From Actinomycetota bacterium (lineage in GTDB: Bacteria > Actinomycetota > Acidimicrobiia > Acidimicrobiales > Ilumatobacteraceae): a DNA stretch of 48,503 nucleotides. Positions 7,928 through 15,579 of this stretch are shown here, in pieces; positions within the stretch are counted from its first letter, which is position 1; each line of letters starts with the position of its first letter. The stretch spans positions 1-48,503 of the forward strand of contig SYCI01000044.1 in the NCBI GenBank assembly GCA_005787035.1, written 5' to 3'. Made by a program: the position numbers and the translations under genes. The notes beneath the pieces were generated by a model. It was not told the origin of the DNA and did not search any database. It saw only the letters and a list, made by a program, of their open reading frames with translations.

Positions 7928-9268
7928 ATGTCGATGACCGAAGACGTCCCCGTCCATCTCCGCGGAAACGGTGCTCCCGTTTTCGAGGAGCGCACCATCA
8001 CCGATCTGAAGGTGACCGGAAAGATTCCGGTCGAACTCGATGGTCGTTATCTGCGCAACGGGGCCAATCCCACGACTGGCATGAGCGATCACCCGTTCTT
8101 CGGTGACGGCATGATCCACGGTGTCCGCCTGCGCGACGGCAAGGCCGAGTGGTATCGCAACCGCTACGTGCAGACTCCGTTCATCGCCAACCCGGCCCTC
8201 GACATCCTCGATCCGTCGGTCACGCTCGACATGGCGTGTTCGAAGGCCAACACTCATGTGGTCGGCCACGGTGGTCAGATCCTCGCTCTGGAGGAAGGTC
8301 ACTTCCCGTACGTGTTGAACGGTGATCTCGACACCGTCGGACCCACCGACTACGCGGGTCGACTGAAGGGACCATTCACCGCGCACCCCAAGATCTGCCC
8401 CACCACCGGAGAGATGTTGGCTTTCGGTTACGCACCGCTTCCGCCGTACCTCACCTACCTACGCGTGTCGGCCAAGGGTGAGCTCCTGCAGTCCGAGCCC
8501 ATCACCGTGACCGGTCCGACCATGATGCACGACTTCAACATCACCGAGAACTACGTGGTGTTCATGGACCTTCCGGCCGTGTTCAATCTCGACCTCGCGC
8601 TCGAAGGCAAGATGCCGATCCACTGGAGCGATTCGTATCCGGCGCGCCTCGGCGTGATGCCGCGCAACGGCAACGACTCGCAGGTCAAGTGGTACGACAT
8701 CAACCCGTGCTACGTGTTCCATCCGATGAACAGTTACGAAGACGGCGACAAGATCGTTCTCGACGTCGCGCGCTTCGAGCACATCTGGAAGGACAACGAC
8801 ATGGACTTCCCGTCACCGATGTTGTGGCGTTGGGTGATCGACACCAAGACCGGACGCGTGAGCGAAGAGCAGATCGACGATCGTTCGGCCGAGTTCCCGC
8901 GTGTGAACGACGCCGTGATCGGCAAGAAGCATCGCTACGGGTACGAAATGTCGATGGGCAATGCCGGCTTCGGTGAGATCGATGCCGGCGCGATCCTGAA
9001 GTACGACCGGCAGAACAACACCCGTACTTCCATCGAACTCGGTCGTGGCCGAGTGTGCGGTGAAGCGGTGTTCGCTCCGTCGGCGTCGGCCAAGTCGGAG
9101 GACGACGGTTATCTCATGACCTACGTCTACGACGCCGCGGCCGACACCAGCCAGTTCGTGATCTTCGACGCGCTCACCATGGCCGCCGATCCGATCGCCA
9201 CCGTCCAATTGCCCCGGGTGCCCTTTGGCTTCCACGGGAGTTGGGTACCGGCCTCCGTGGCCAACTGA
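7928..9268 (+). CDS. Carotenoid oxygenase family protein (RPE65/CCD/lignostilbene type)
   Basis: Non-haem Fe(II) dioxygenase that cleaves a C=C bond in carotenoids, apocarotenoids or stilbenes. The four iron-binding histidines are all visible: His153 (TAHPK), His201 (MMHDF), His265 (YVFHP) and His436 (GFHGSW). The N-terminus RYLRNGANP is also typical. 446 aa is close to lignostilbene dioxygenase length. ATG 7928 has AAGGAG 6 nt upstream; a frame extension to 7868 overlaps the previous gene and is unlikely. Genes for a substrate-binding lipoprotein and permease follow, so the substrate may be imported; this is inference. Confidence 0.92.
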   Translation: MSMTEDVPVHLRGNGAPVFEERTITDLKVTGKIPVELDGRYLRNGANPTTGMSDHPFFGDGMIHGVRLRDGKAEWYRNRYVQTPFIANPALDILDPSVTLDMACSKANTHVVGHGGQILALEEGHFPYVLNGDLDTVGPTDYAGRLKGPFTAHPKICPTTGEMLAFGYAPLPPYLTYLRVSAKGELLQSEPITVTGPTMMHDFNITENYVVFMDLPAVFNLDLALEGKMPIHWSDSYPARLGVMPRNGNDSQVKWYDINPCYVFHPMNSYEDGDKIVLDVARFEHIWKDNDMDFPSPMLWRWVIDTKTGRVSEEQIDDRSAEFPRVNDAVIGKKHRYGYEMSMGNAGFGEIDAGAILKYDRQNNTRTSIELGRGRVCGEAVFAPSASAKSEDDGYLMTYVYDAAADTSQFVIFDALTMAADPIATVQLPRVPFGFHGSWVPASVAN

Positions 9269-9272
9269 CATC

Positions 9273-9286
9273 GCCGCTCCGGCGGC
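9273..9286 (+). promoter_or_regulatory. Intergenic hairpin with TCCG loop
   Basis: GCCGC and GCGGC pair perfectly around TCCG, closed by C-G, the form of a stable UNCG tetraloop. It sits just after the oxygenase stop and before the ribosome binding site of the binding-protein gene. No T run follows. It could protect mRNA 3' ends or uncouple expression of the two halves. Confidence 0.45.
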
Positions 9287-9305
9287 ACACAACTGAGGGG
9301 GAAAC

Positions 9306-10655
9306 ATGAAGAGATCCATGACGGGGGGGTCACGGGGATCGCGGGCGCGAATCCTTGCGGCACTCATGGCCGGCAGCCTCATCGTCGCCGCGTGCGGTGG
9401 CGATGACGATTCGGCGGGCGACGGGGCCGCGAGCACCGAGGCTCCGACTTCCGATGCACCTGCTGAAAGCATGGCGCCCGGCGACAGTTCGGCACCTGCT
9501 GACAGCGGACTGGCCAGCGATGCGCTTCCGGCACCCAGTGGTGAGGAGATCGTGATCGGTCTCGTCAATACCGAAGGTGGTGCGGGTGGCCTCGACTTCC
9601 CGGACATCCGTCGCTTCCTCGAAGCGGCAGTGGGATATTCGAACGAGCACGGTGGTCTCGGTAATCGTCCGATCAAGATCGAGTCGTGTGTGGTGAAGGG
9701 TGATCCCGAGACCTCGCAGGCCTGCGCGCAGGAACTCGTGGGCAAGGGTGTGGAACTCGTCCTCATCGGTCTCGATCTCTTCATCGACTACAAGACCTAC
9801 GAGGCAGCCGGCGTTCCGGTGATCGGCGTGCTACCGATCATGCCGATGGATTACACGGCCAACGCCTTGTTCCTCACCGGTGGTAATGCCACGTCGCAGT
9901 CAGCTACTGCGGTGTTCGCCCAGGACGTCCTGAACGCGACCAAGGTCTCGATCATCCACGCCGACAACCCGGGCGCGAACTCCACGGCCGCTGGCCTCGA
10001 GGCGTCGCTCGACGTCGCCGGTATCGAGTGGACCGCGGTCAAGGGTGGCAACGACGAAACCGACGCCGGCTTCCAGGGCCTCATGCGTCAGGCGGCCGAC
10101 TTCGGCCCCGACGTGATGGTGTCGCTGTACTCCGACGCCGGTTGCATCGGCACGATGCGCGCTCGCGCGTCGCTCGGCATCGAGACACCGGTCGTGACCA
10201 CGAGCATCTGCGCCGACGCCGATGTGATCGCCGCCGTCGGTGACGACGCCACTGGTTGGTACTTCGCCGGACTGCCCGAGGACAGCGATACTCCCGAGCG
10301 CGCGTTGCTCGCCAAGTTGCTCGCCCCGGTGATGGGTATCTCCGAAGAAGAAGTGACCCCGACCGGACTCGGCCTCGGTGGCCTCGGCTACACGATGTGG
10401 ATGTCGCTCTACGACTACGGCCAGAAGATGGTCGCAGCCGGCACCGAACTCACGGGAGCTTCGCTGTTCGACTTCCTGAAGTCGAGCACCGATCTCTTCT
10501 TGTTCGGTGGTCAGACGCCCATCGCATGCGGCTCGGAAGCCAAGTATCCGGCGGTCTGCTCGTTCGTCTTCCCGTTCGCCATGTACAAGGGTGACGGTGT
10601 CGTCGGACCGGTCGACGGCGTCGATCTCGTCGACAGTCGTCCGCTTCTGCCCTGA
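9306..10655 (+). CDS. Branched-chain amino acid-type ABC transporter substrate-binding lipoprotein
   Basis: Extracytoplasmic solute-binding protein of the LivJ/periplasmic-binding type 1 family, 449 aa. The signal peptide ends in a lipobox IVAAC with Cys30 as the lipidated residue, followed by an Ala/Ser/Pro/Asp-rich tether to about residue 75 (in which GCACCTGCTGA is directly repeated). The binding domain starts at EEIVIGLVNTEGG. Family ligands range from Leu/Ile/Val to aromatic acids and other small molecules, and the ligand here is unknown. GGGGGAAAC directly precedes the ATG. It is followed 43 bp later by its likely permease. Confidence 0.92.
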   Translation: MKRSMTGGSRGSRARILAALMAGSLIVAACGGDDDSAGDGAASTEAPTSDAPAESMAPGDSSAPADSGLASDALPAPSGEEIVIGLVNTEGGAGGLDFPDIRRFLEAAVGYSNEHGGLGNRPIKIESCVVKGDPETSQACAQELVGKGVELVLIGLDLFIDYKTYEAAGVPVIGVLPIMPMDYTANALFLTGGNATSQSATAVFAQDVLNATKVSIIHADNPGANSTAAGLEASLDVAGIEWTAVKGGNDETDAGFQGLMRQAADFGPDVMVSLYSDAGCIGTMRARASLGIETPVVTTSICADADVIAAVGDDATGWYFAGLPEDSDTPERALLAKLLAPVMGISEEEVTPTGLGLGGLGYTMWMSLYDYGQKMVAAGTELTGASLFDFLKSSTDLFLFGGQTPIACGSEAKYPAVCSFVFPFAMYKGDGVVGPVDGVDLVDSRPLLP

Positions 10656-10698
10656 CCGTGCAACCGCTGTCGAGTGACGGAGAACTGAGGGAATCGGC

Positions 10699-12684
10699 AT
10701 GACCGACTACCTCTTCTTTCTGTTGCTCGGCAGCGGCGCGGGGGCGATCATCGCCGCGCTCGGTCTGGGCATGGTGATGACATATCAGGGTTCGGGGGTC
10801 GTCAACTTCTCGGCTGGGGCCATGGCCATGTGGGGTACCTACGTGTACGCCGACCTCCGCAAGGGCGAGTATCCGTTCCCGATCCCGGGTCTTCCCGACC
10901 GCTACCACTTCGGCGAAGACGTCGGGTATCGGTGGGCTTTGCTCCTCGCATTGCTGACCGCGGCGGTGCTCGGTCTGGTGGTTTATCTCTTGATCTTCCG
11001 CCCGCTGCGACAGGCCCCGGCGTTGGCCAAGGTCGTCGCGAGCGTTGGTCTCATCATCTTGTTCATCACGCTCGTCGAGCGCCGGTTCGAAGACATCACC
11101 GGTGGTCTGCGGGTGGACGCGATTCTGCCGCGCGAGCCGGTGACGATCACCGGCGATCTCACCATTCCGCGCGATGGCCTGTGGCTGCTTCTGTTCGTCA
11201 CCATCACGGCTGGCGTGCTGTGGGCCTACAGTAAGTACCTCCGCATCGGCTTGGCCACGCGCGCCGCGGCCGAGAACGAAAAAGGCGCGGTGATGCTGGG
11301 TTACTCACCCGATCTGCTCGCCGGACTCGGCTGGGTGATGTCGTCGGTGGTCACGACCCTCATCGCCATCCTGGCCGCACCGCAGATCCAGTTGACGCCC
11401 ACGATCTTCACGTTCACGTTCCTGATCCCGGCTCTCGGCGCGGCGCTCATCGGCAAGTTCCAGAACTTCTGGCCCACGCTCATCACCGGTGTTCTCATCG
11501 GCATGGGTCAGTCGCTCTGCACGAAGTTGCAGAACGAGATCAGTTGGTTCCCCGAGTACGGGGCACGAGAGGGCATTCCGTTCCTCGTGATCATCATCAC
11601 CATGGTCGTCCTGGGTGAACGTCTCCCCGAACGAGGTTCGGTGTCGAACTGGAAATTGCCTTCGGTACCGCCGGCGCGAGTGACTCCGTTCTCGCTTCTC
11701 ATTCCCACCGGGCTGGCCGTCCTCGGACTCTTCGCTTTCGGCCCGTTGTGGCGGGCCGCACTCATGACCACGGTGATCGCGGCGGTGTTCGCGTTGTCGC
11801 TCGTGGTGCTCACGGGCTTCGGTGGACAGACATCTCTCGCCCAGATGGCCTTTGCCGGTATCGCCGGTTTCTCGTTGTCGAAGCTGGCGACGCAATACGA
11901 CATTCCTTTCCCGATCGCGCCGCTGCTCGCCGCTTTCGGAGCCATGATCTTCGGCCTGATCGTGGGTATTCCGGCGCTCCGAGTGCGGGGAACCAACCTG
12001 GCGATCATCACCTTGGCCGGTGGCGTCACGATCGCCGAATTCGTCTTCAAGAACCCGTCGTTCATCGGCGACATCGCGAGTGGTGGAGCGAAAGTCCCCA
12101 ACCCCAAACTCGGACCATGGGACTTCGGACTTGTCTTCGGTAACAAGGTGTCACGGCCGATCTTCGGTGTGTTCCTCGTGGTGATCTTGATTCTGCTCTG
12201 CATCGCGGTCGCCAACATCCGGCGTTCGGGCTCGGGTCGCGTCATGTTGGCCGTGCGGGGCAACGAACGCGCTGCATCGGCGATCGGTATCAACGTGGTG
12301 CGCGTCAAGATGACCATGTTCGGCTTCTCGTCGTTCATCGCCGGCGTGGGCGGCACGCTCGTTGCTTATCGGTTTGGCTCGGTCTCCGATCTCTCGTACG
12401 GAGTCATGGCATCACTCACCGCCCTGTCGGTCGCGTACCTCGGCGGCATCACGAGCGTGAGCGGCGCCGTCACGGCTGGTATCACGGCGACGGCTGGTGT
12501 GGCGTTCTACGGCATGAACCAGATCATCGGCGGCATGGGTCGATGGGAACCCTTCATCGGAGGCACGCTCCTGATCTTCACTGCCGTGCAGAATCCGGAA
12601 GGTATCGCCGGTGCGATTCGCGCCGGCGCTGCGCAGGCTCGCGCCAAGAAGGCGTTGGCTGCGTCGACGACGTCAGCGGCTTAG
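10699..12684 (+). CDS. Fused LivH-LivM ABC transporter permease
   Basis: Integral membrane protein of 661 aa that joins two branched-chain-type permeases. Residues 1 to about 305 are LivH-like (start GLGMVMTYQGSGVVNFS; cytoplasmic loop AENEKGAVMLGY); after a short linker containing ERLPERGS, residues about 335-640 are LivM-like (LTGFGGQTSLAQMAF; loop RGNERAASAIGI). In most bacteria these are two genes. The ATG has AGGGAAT upstream. No LivG or LivF ATPase gene is found in this window, so the ATPases must be encoded elsewhere. Its TAG shares 4 bp with the stop of the convergent gene. Confidence 0.93.
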   Translation: MTDYLFFLLLGSGAGAIIAALGLGMVMTYQGSGVVNFSAGAMAMWGTYVYADLRKGEYPFPIPGLPDRYHFGEDVGYRWALLLALLTAAVLGLVVYLLIFRPLRQAPALAKVVASVGLIILFITLVERRFEDITGGLRVDAILPREPVTITGDLTIPRDGLWLLLFVTITAGVLWAYSKYLRIGLATRAAAENEKGAVMLGYSPDLLAGLGWVMSSVVTTLIAILAAPQIQLTPTIFTFTFLIPALGAALIGKFQNFWPTLITGVLIGMGQSLCTKLQNEISWFPEYGAREGIPFLVIIITMVVLGERLPERGSVSNWKLPSVPPARVTPFSLLIPTGLAVLGLFAFGPLWRAALMTTVIAAVFALSLVVLTGFGGQTSLAQMAFAGIAGFSLSKLATQYDIPFPIAPLLAAFGAMIFGLIVGIPALRVRGTNLAIITLAGGVTIAEFVFKNPSFIGDIASGGAKVPNPKLGPWDFGLVFGNKVSRPIFGVFLVVILILLCIAVANIRRSGSGRVMLAVRGNERAASAIGINVVRVKMTMFGFSSFIAGVGGTLVAYRFGSVSDLSYGVMASLTALSVAYLGGITSVSGAVTAGITATAGVAFYGMNQIIGGMGRWEPFIGGTLLIFTAVQNPEGIAGAIRAGAAQARAKKALAASTTSAA

Positions 12685-13103
12685 CGTCCGGATCGGGCGC
12701 GCCACGTTTCGTCGGGCCAGAGTTCTCTGATCTCGGTCGTGATGAAATCGCTCGTCCATCGGACCATGTCGGCCCACGGAAACTCGGCGCTCGCCATTTC
12801 GGTGAAGGCCATACCGGCGAGGATGAGTTCGGCGTCCTCGATGTGTATCTCGAAGTCGCGTCCGGGTTGATCGCGATCGGTGGCCGATCCGGGATCCGAC
12901 TCGGTCATGCCCCACGATTCGTCGGGCCATAGTTCCTCGATCCGTGCATCCAGACGGATGATCTCGTCGAGTTTCCAGGACCGCGGACCCCAGCCGGTGT
13001 CCTCACCACCGAAGACCACGAGTTGATCGCTCATGATGCCAAGGATGATGCGTAGCGCCGATGCTGCGTCGCGGGCGAGGAGCATGGTGCGCGGCTCGGA
13101 CAT
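12681..13103 (-). CDS. Hypothetical protein with duplicated ELWPDE(S/T)W motif
   Basis: 140-residue protein with no family I recognise and no signal peptide or membrane segment. It consists of two similar halves: ELWPDESW at 57-64 and ELWPDETW at 127-134, each preceded by a Trp/Asp/Ile-rich helix-like stretch. The duplication is also visible in DNA (12702-12725 against 12912-12935, 22 of 24 identical). CATGAT 6 nt before the ATG at 13103 supports this start; an internal ATG at residue 24 (MSDQLVVFGGED) is an alternative. Codon use is like the neighbours, so I regard it as a real gene. Confidence 0.7.
   Translation of the reverse strand: MSEPRTMLLARDAASALRIILGIMSDQLVVFGGEDTGWGPRSWKLDEIIRLDARIEELWPDESWGMTESDPGSATDRDQPGRDFEIHIEDAELILAGMAFTEMASAEFPWADMVRWTSDFITTEIRELWPDETWRARSGR
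12702..12725. repeat. Copy 1 of 24-bp direct repeat within the hypothetical gene
   Basis: Matches 12912-12935 at 22 of 24 positions; encodes the second ELWPDETW motif (minus strand). Confidence 0.7.
12912..12935. repeat. Copy 2 of 24-bp direct repeat within the hypothetical gene
   Basis: Encodes the first ELWPDESW motif (minus strand), 210 bp from copy 1, i.e. exactly 70 codons. Confidence 0.7.
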
Positions 13104-13109
13104 CGCCCG

Positions 13110-13115
13110 ATCATG
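13110..13115 (-). promoter_or_regulatory. -10-like hexamer CATGAT, 6 nt before the ATG at 13103
   Basis: Deviates at the first base from TANNNT but keeps A2 and T6 and the exact spacing seen for other genes here. Confidence 0.35.
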
Positions 13116-13215
13116 TCAGGACCTCGGTGGGGCCGACCATTCGTCCGTCGTGACAATGGGCCACTCGTCTCGCTGATTCTCAAGAGATCGCGCACGAGCC
13201 TCCTTGGTCACGGGA

Positions 13216-13233
13216 ACCGGACACACATCCGGT
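13216..13233. promoter_or_regulatory. Inverted repeat ACCGGA-N6-TCCGGT before the lipoprotein gene
   Basis: Perfect 6-bp arms around CACACA, ending 1 bp before the GAGGAGG ribosome binding site. It may be an operator or a leader hairpin in front of the lipoprotein/secreted-protein pair. Confidence 0.5.
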
Positions 13234-13245
13234 CGAGGAGGACTC

Positions 13246-13848
13246 ATGAGACATGTTCGTCTGGCTGGTATCGCAGCGGTGATCGGTTCGTTGGCCGTCG
13301 GCTGCGGAGGTCACGAATCGGCGCGTCCGCTGTCGGAAGAAGTTCGGCGCGTCGCGCCGTCGACCTCGGCTCCCACGCCGGCCGTCGCCGACACCGCCGT
13401 CGAAGTGACGAGTCGGGAAGGGATCGAGGGGGCTTTCGCAACCCTGATCGACCGGCGGATTCGGTGCGGGCGGTCACCACACGACTGTGATGTCGATCGG
13501 ATCGCTGTTCCGGGTACCGAGGTCCACCGAAGGCTCGCCGATCTCATGAAGGAGCGAGTCGCCAATCACGTGGTGGCTTCGACGACCGGTTCATTGCGCT
13601 ATCGGATCGAGTCGGTCTCGATGGTCGGCGCCGAGACCGCCGTGGTCCGGGTGTGTTTCACCGACGACACAGTGCTCGTACAACCGATGCCACCGGGCAT
13701 CGGTGAGGTGTTGCCACCGATCGTGGTGGACGACTCGTTGTTCAGCGCTCGGACCGACTGGGACTTGCGTTGGCACGACGATGAATGGCGATGGGCCGAC
13801 GAGCATCCGCTGAATTGGGCAGTCGGGGAGGACCTATGCGCCGTCTGA
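13246..13848 (+). CDS. Putative lipoprotein
   Basis: 200 aa, predicted to be exported and lipidated: basic start MRHVRL, hydrophobic core, lipobox LAVGC with Cys20. The mature part begins with a Ser/Pro/Ala-rich linker and continues into a compact domain with four further cysteines (RRIRCGRSPHDCD region, VRVCFTDD and EDLCAV) and many Trp near the end (WDLRWHDDEWRWADEH). The fold resembles small NTF2-like export domains in general shape, but I cannot assign it. Start at 13246 is fixed by AGGAGG and by the signal peptide. It overlaps the next gene by 13 bp. Confidence 0.8.
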   Translation: MRHVRLAGIAAVIGSLAVGCGGHESARPLSEEVRRVAPSTSAPTPAVADTAVEVTSREGIEGAFATLIDRRIRCGRSPHDCDVDRIAVPGTEVHRRLADLMKERVANHVVASTTGSLRYRIESVSMVGAETAVVRVCFTDDTVLVQPMPPGIGEVLPPIVVDDSLFSARTDWDLRWHDDEWRWADEHPLNWAVGEDLCAV

Positions 13849-14669
13849 TCGCGTTGGTCTCGTGTGTGGTCGTCTGCATGGTCTCTTTCGTGGGTGTCGC
13901 CCATGCGGCCGACGGCGGAACGGGAAGTGGTGGCTCGAACGGCGGGACGATCTGGGCCGGAGTTCAGACAAGTGCGCCTCCGTCGTCGTTGAAAGGTGGT
14001 GGAAGCGCGTGCCGATGGGCTCCCGAGACCGCGTACGACTCGAGTACGGGAACCGGTTCGCGAACACCGATCACCATGCGTCTGAACGGTCTGCGGTATC
14101 GATTGTTCAATCGGACGTGCAACGGTCGGCGGCGGCTCGTCTGGATCCCGCAGTTGTCCGCCCGACAACTCGCGACGCAATCTTCACTTCTCGTGTACGG
14201 CAAGTTGCCCCGACCCGGTTTTCGCTTCGCGCCGTCGGCCGACGACGTGGTCGTGAAAGTGAGGACCTGGATCTGGACCGATCCTTCGGCCTGGAAGCCC
14301 GTCACGGCCACGGCCTGGATCCCGACACCGACCGGAATCATCTGGACGCGCACCACGGCCACGCCGATCACGATGCGCTTCGACACCGATGACGCGGTGT
14401 ATGCGGGTGGTGGACGTGGGAACACGACGTGTCTCGGACCGGGTGTTCCGTGGACACCACTTGCCGGTGACACGACGACCAGTCCGTGTTCGTACGCCTA
14501 TCGACACGCATCGTCGTCACGCCCGAGTGGCCGCTTTCCGGCCACGATGTCGGTCACGTGGGCGATCACCTGGACTTCGAATGTGGGCGCGGGCGGGGTT
14601 CTGCCGCCCTACACCAACTCGGCGAATCTCACCGTCAGAGTGCGGGAACTTCAGGCACTGACGGCGTGA
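13836..14669 (+). CDS. Secreted protein of unknown function
   Basis: 277 aa with a clean Sec signal peptide (MRRLIALVSCVVVCMVSFVG, predicted cleavage after AHA at about residue 24), then a Gly/Ser-rich stretch. The mature protein is rich in Thr, Trp, Ser and Arg and has few acidic residues, with repeated TP-T-WTRT-type strands that suggest a beta-rich surface or wall domain. No catalytic motif is visible. The ATG follows GGGGAGG and lies inside the end of the lipoprotein gene, so the two products are made together and likely work together outside the membrane. The last 35 bp overlap the convergent transporter gene. Confidence 0.8.
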   Translation: MRRLIALVSCVVVCMVSFVGVAHAADGGTGSGGSNGGTIWAGVQTSAPPSSLKGGGSACRWAPETAYDSSTGTGSRTPITMRLNGLRYRLFNRTCNGRRRLVWIPQLSARQLATQSSLLVYGKLPRPGFRFAPSADDVVVKVRTWIWTDPSAWKPVTATAWIPTPTGIIWTRTTATPITMRFDTDDAVYAGGGRGNTTCLGPGVPWTPLAGDTTTSPCSYAYRHASSSRPSGRFPATMSVTWAITWTSNVGAGGVLPPYTNSANLTVRVRELQALTA

Positions 14670-15564
14670 CGTTCGGAACTCGTTGCGACCACACGACGCC
14701 GACGATCACCAAGGCAGCTCCGAGAATCTGCACGGCCACGAGTGTCTCGTCGAGAATCGTGACCGCCCAGATGAGTGTGAGAACGGGTTCGATGGCCGCG
14801 ACGAGTGCGGCCGGGGCGGGTCCGAGGTGTTTCACGCCCAAGAAGAACGTCGTCCCCGACACCACCGTGCTGATCACACCGAGCGCGATCATCGAACTCA
14901 CGTATTTCGCTCCGCTCGGTGCCATGAGCCCACCGTTCGCGATGCTGAGGAGTGCACCGACCACGAAGGCGCCGGTGAAACCCCACGCCGCGGCCACGAA
15001 ACCGTCGCCGGCCGGTTTGGTGTCGTCGGCGTGGGCCATGAGTCGCTCGCTGAACAGGATGTAGCACGCGTAGATGAATGCATTGCCGAGTGTCATGAGC
15101 ATCCCGATCAGCGCGGCGTCGTCGGTGCCCTTCACGACCTCGGGCACCGTGAACGCAATGCCCAGAAGGGTCACGGCGGCCGCCCACCAGATGTGCTTCG
15201 ACGATGGTTTACCGAGCAGCCAGGCACCCAAGGCGACCATGGCCGGGTACGTGTAGCAGATCACGATGTAGAGGGCGCCGGGCATGCGATCGAGGGCGGC
15301 GAACGCCAGATACGCCATGAAACCGAAGGTGACGCCGGCGAGTACTCGTGGCTTCCACTCGACGCCGAGCGGCCGTGGTCCGAAGCCGTTGATTCGTCGT
15401 ACGGCAACCACGACCCATGACACCGGCATGGCGATGGCAAAACGCCAGAAGAGAACGTCGGTCGTGCCCAATTGCTCGAGAACGTTCTTGCCGAACACGG
15501 TGAACAGCGAGTAGGCGAGAGCACTGATCAGCATCCAGAGGATCCCGCGCTGTTTGGCCGACAC
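14635..15564 (-). CDS. EamA/DMT family transporter
   Basis: Inner membrane protein of 309 aa with about ten hydrophobic helices arranged as two EamA repeats (roughly 8-140 and 160-295). The second repeat ends in the typical AALVAAIEPVLTLIWAVTILDE stretch family members show. DMT proteins export or import metabolites such as amino acids, and substrate cannot be read from sequence. The start is GTG without a ribosome binding site; TAGCGT stands 9 nt upstream and includes the TAG stop of the GGDEF gene. Convergent overlap of 35 bp with the secreted-protein gene. Confidence 0.9.
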   Translation of the reverse strand: MSAKQRGILWMLISALAYSLFTVFGKNVLEQLGTTDVLFWRFAIAMPVSWVVVAVRRINGFGPRPLGVEWKPRVLAGVTFGFMAYLAFAALDRMPGALYIVICYTYPAMVALGAWLLGKPSSKHIWWAAAVTLLGIAFTVPEVVKGTDDAALIGMLMTLGNAFIYACYILFSERLMAHADDTKPAGDGFVAAAWGFTGAFVVGALLSIANGGLMAPSGAKYVSSMIALGVISTVVSGTTFFLGVKHLGPAPAALVAAIEPVLTLIWAVTILDETLVAVQILGAALVIVGVVWSQRVPNVTPSVPEVPAL

Positions 15565-15573
15565 AGTGGGAAG

Positions 15574-15579
15574 ACGCTA
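15574..15579 (-). promoter_or_regulatory. -10-like hexamer TAGCGT built on the stop codon of the GGDEF gene
   Basis: Located 9 nt before the GTG at 15564. The TAG is the terminator codon of the upstream gene. Confidence 0.35.
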
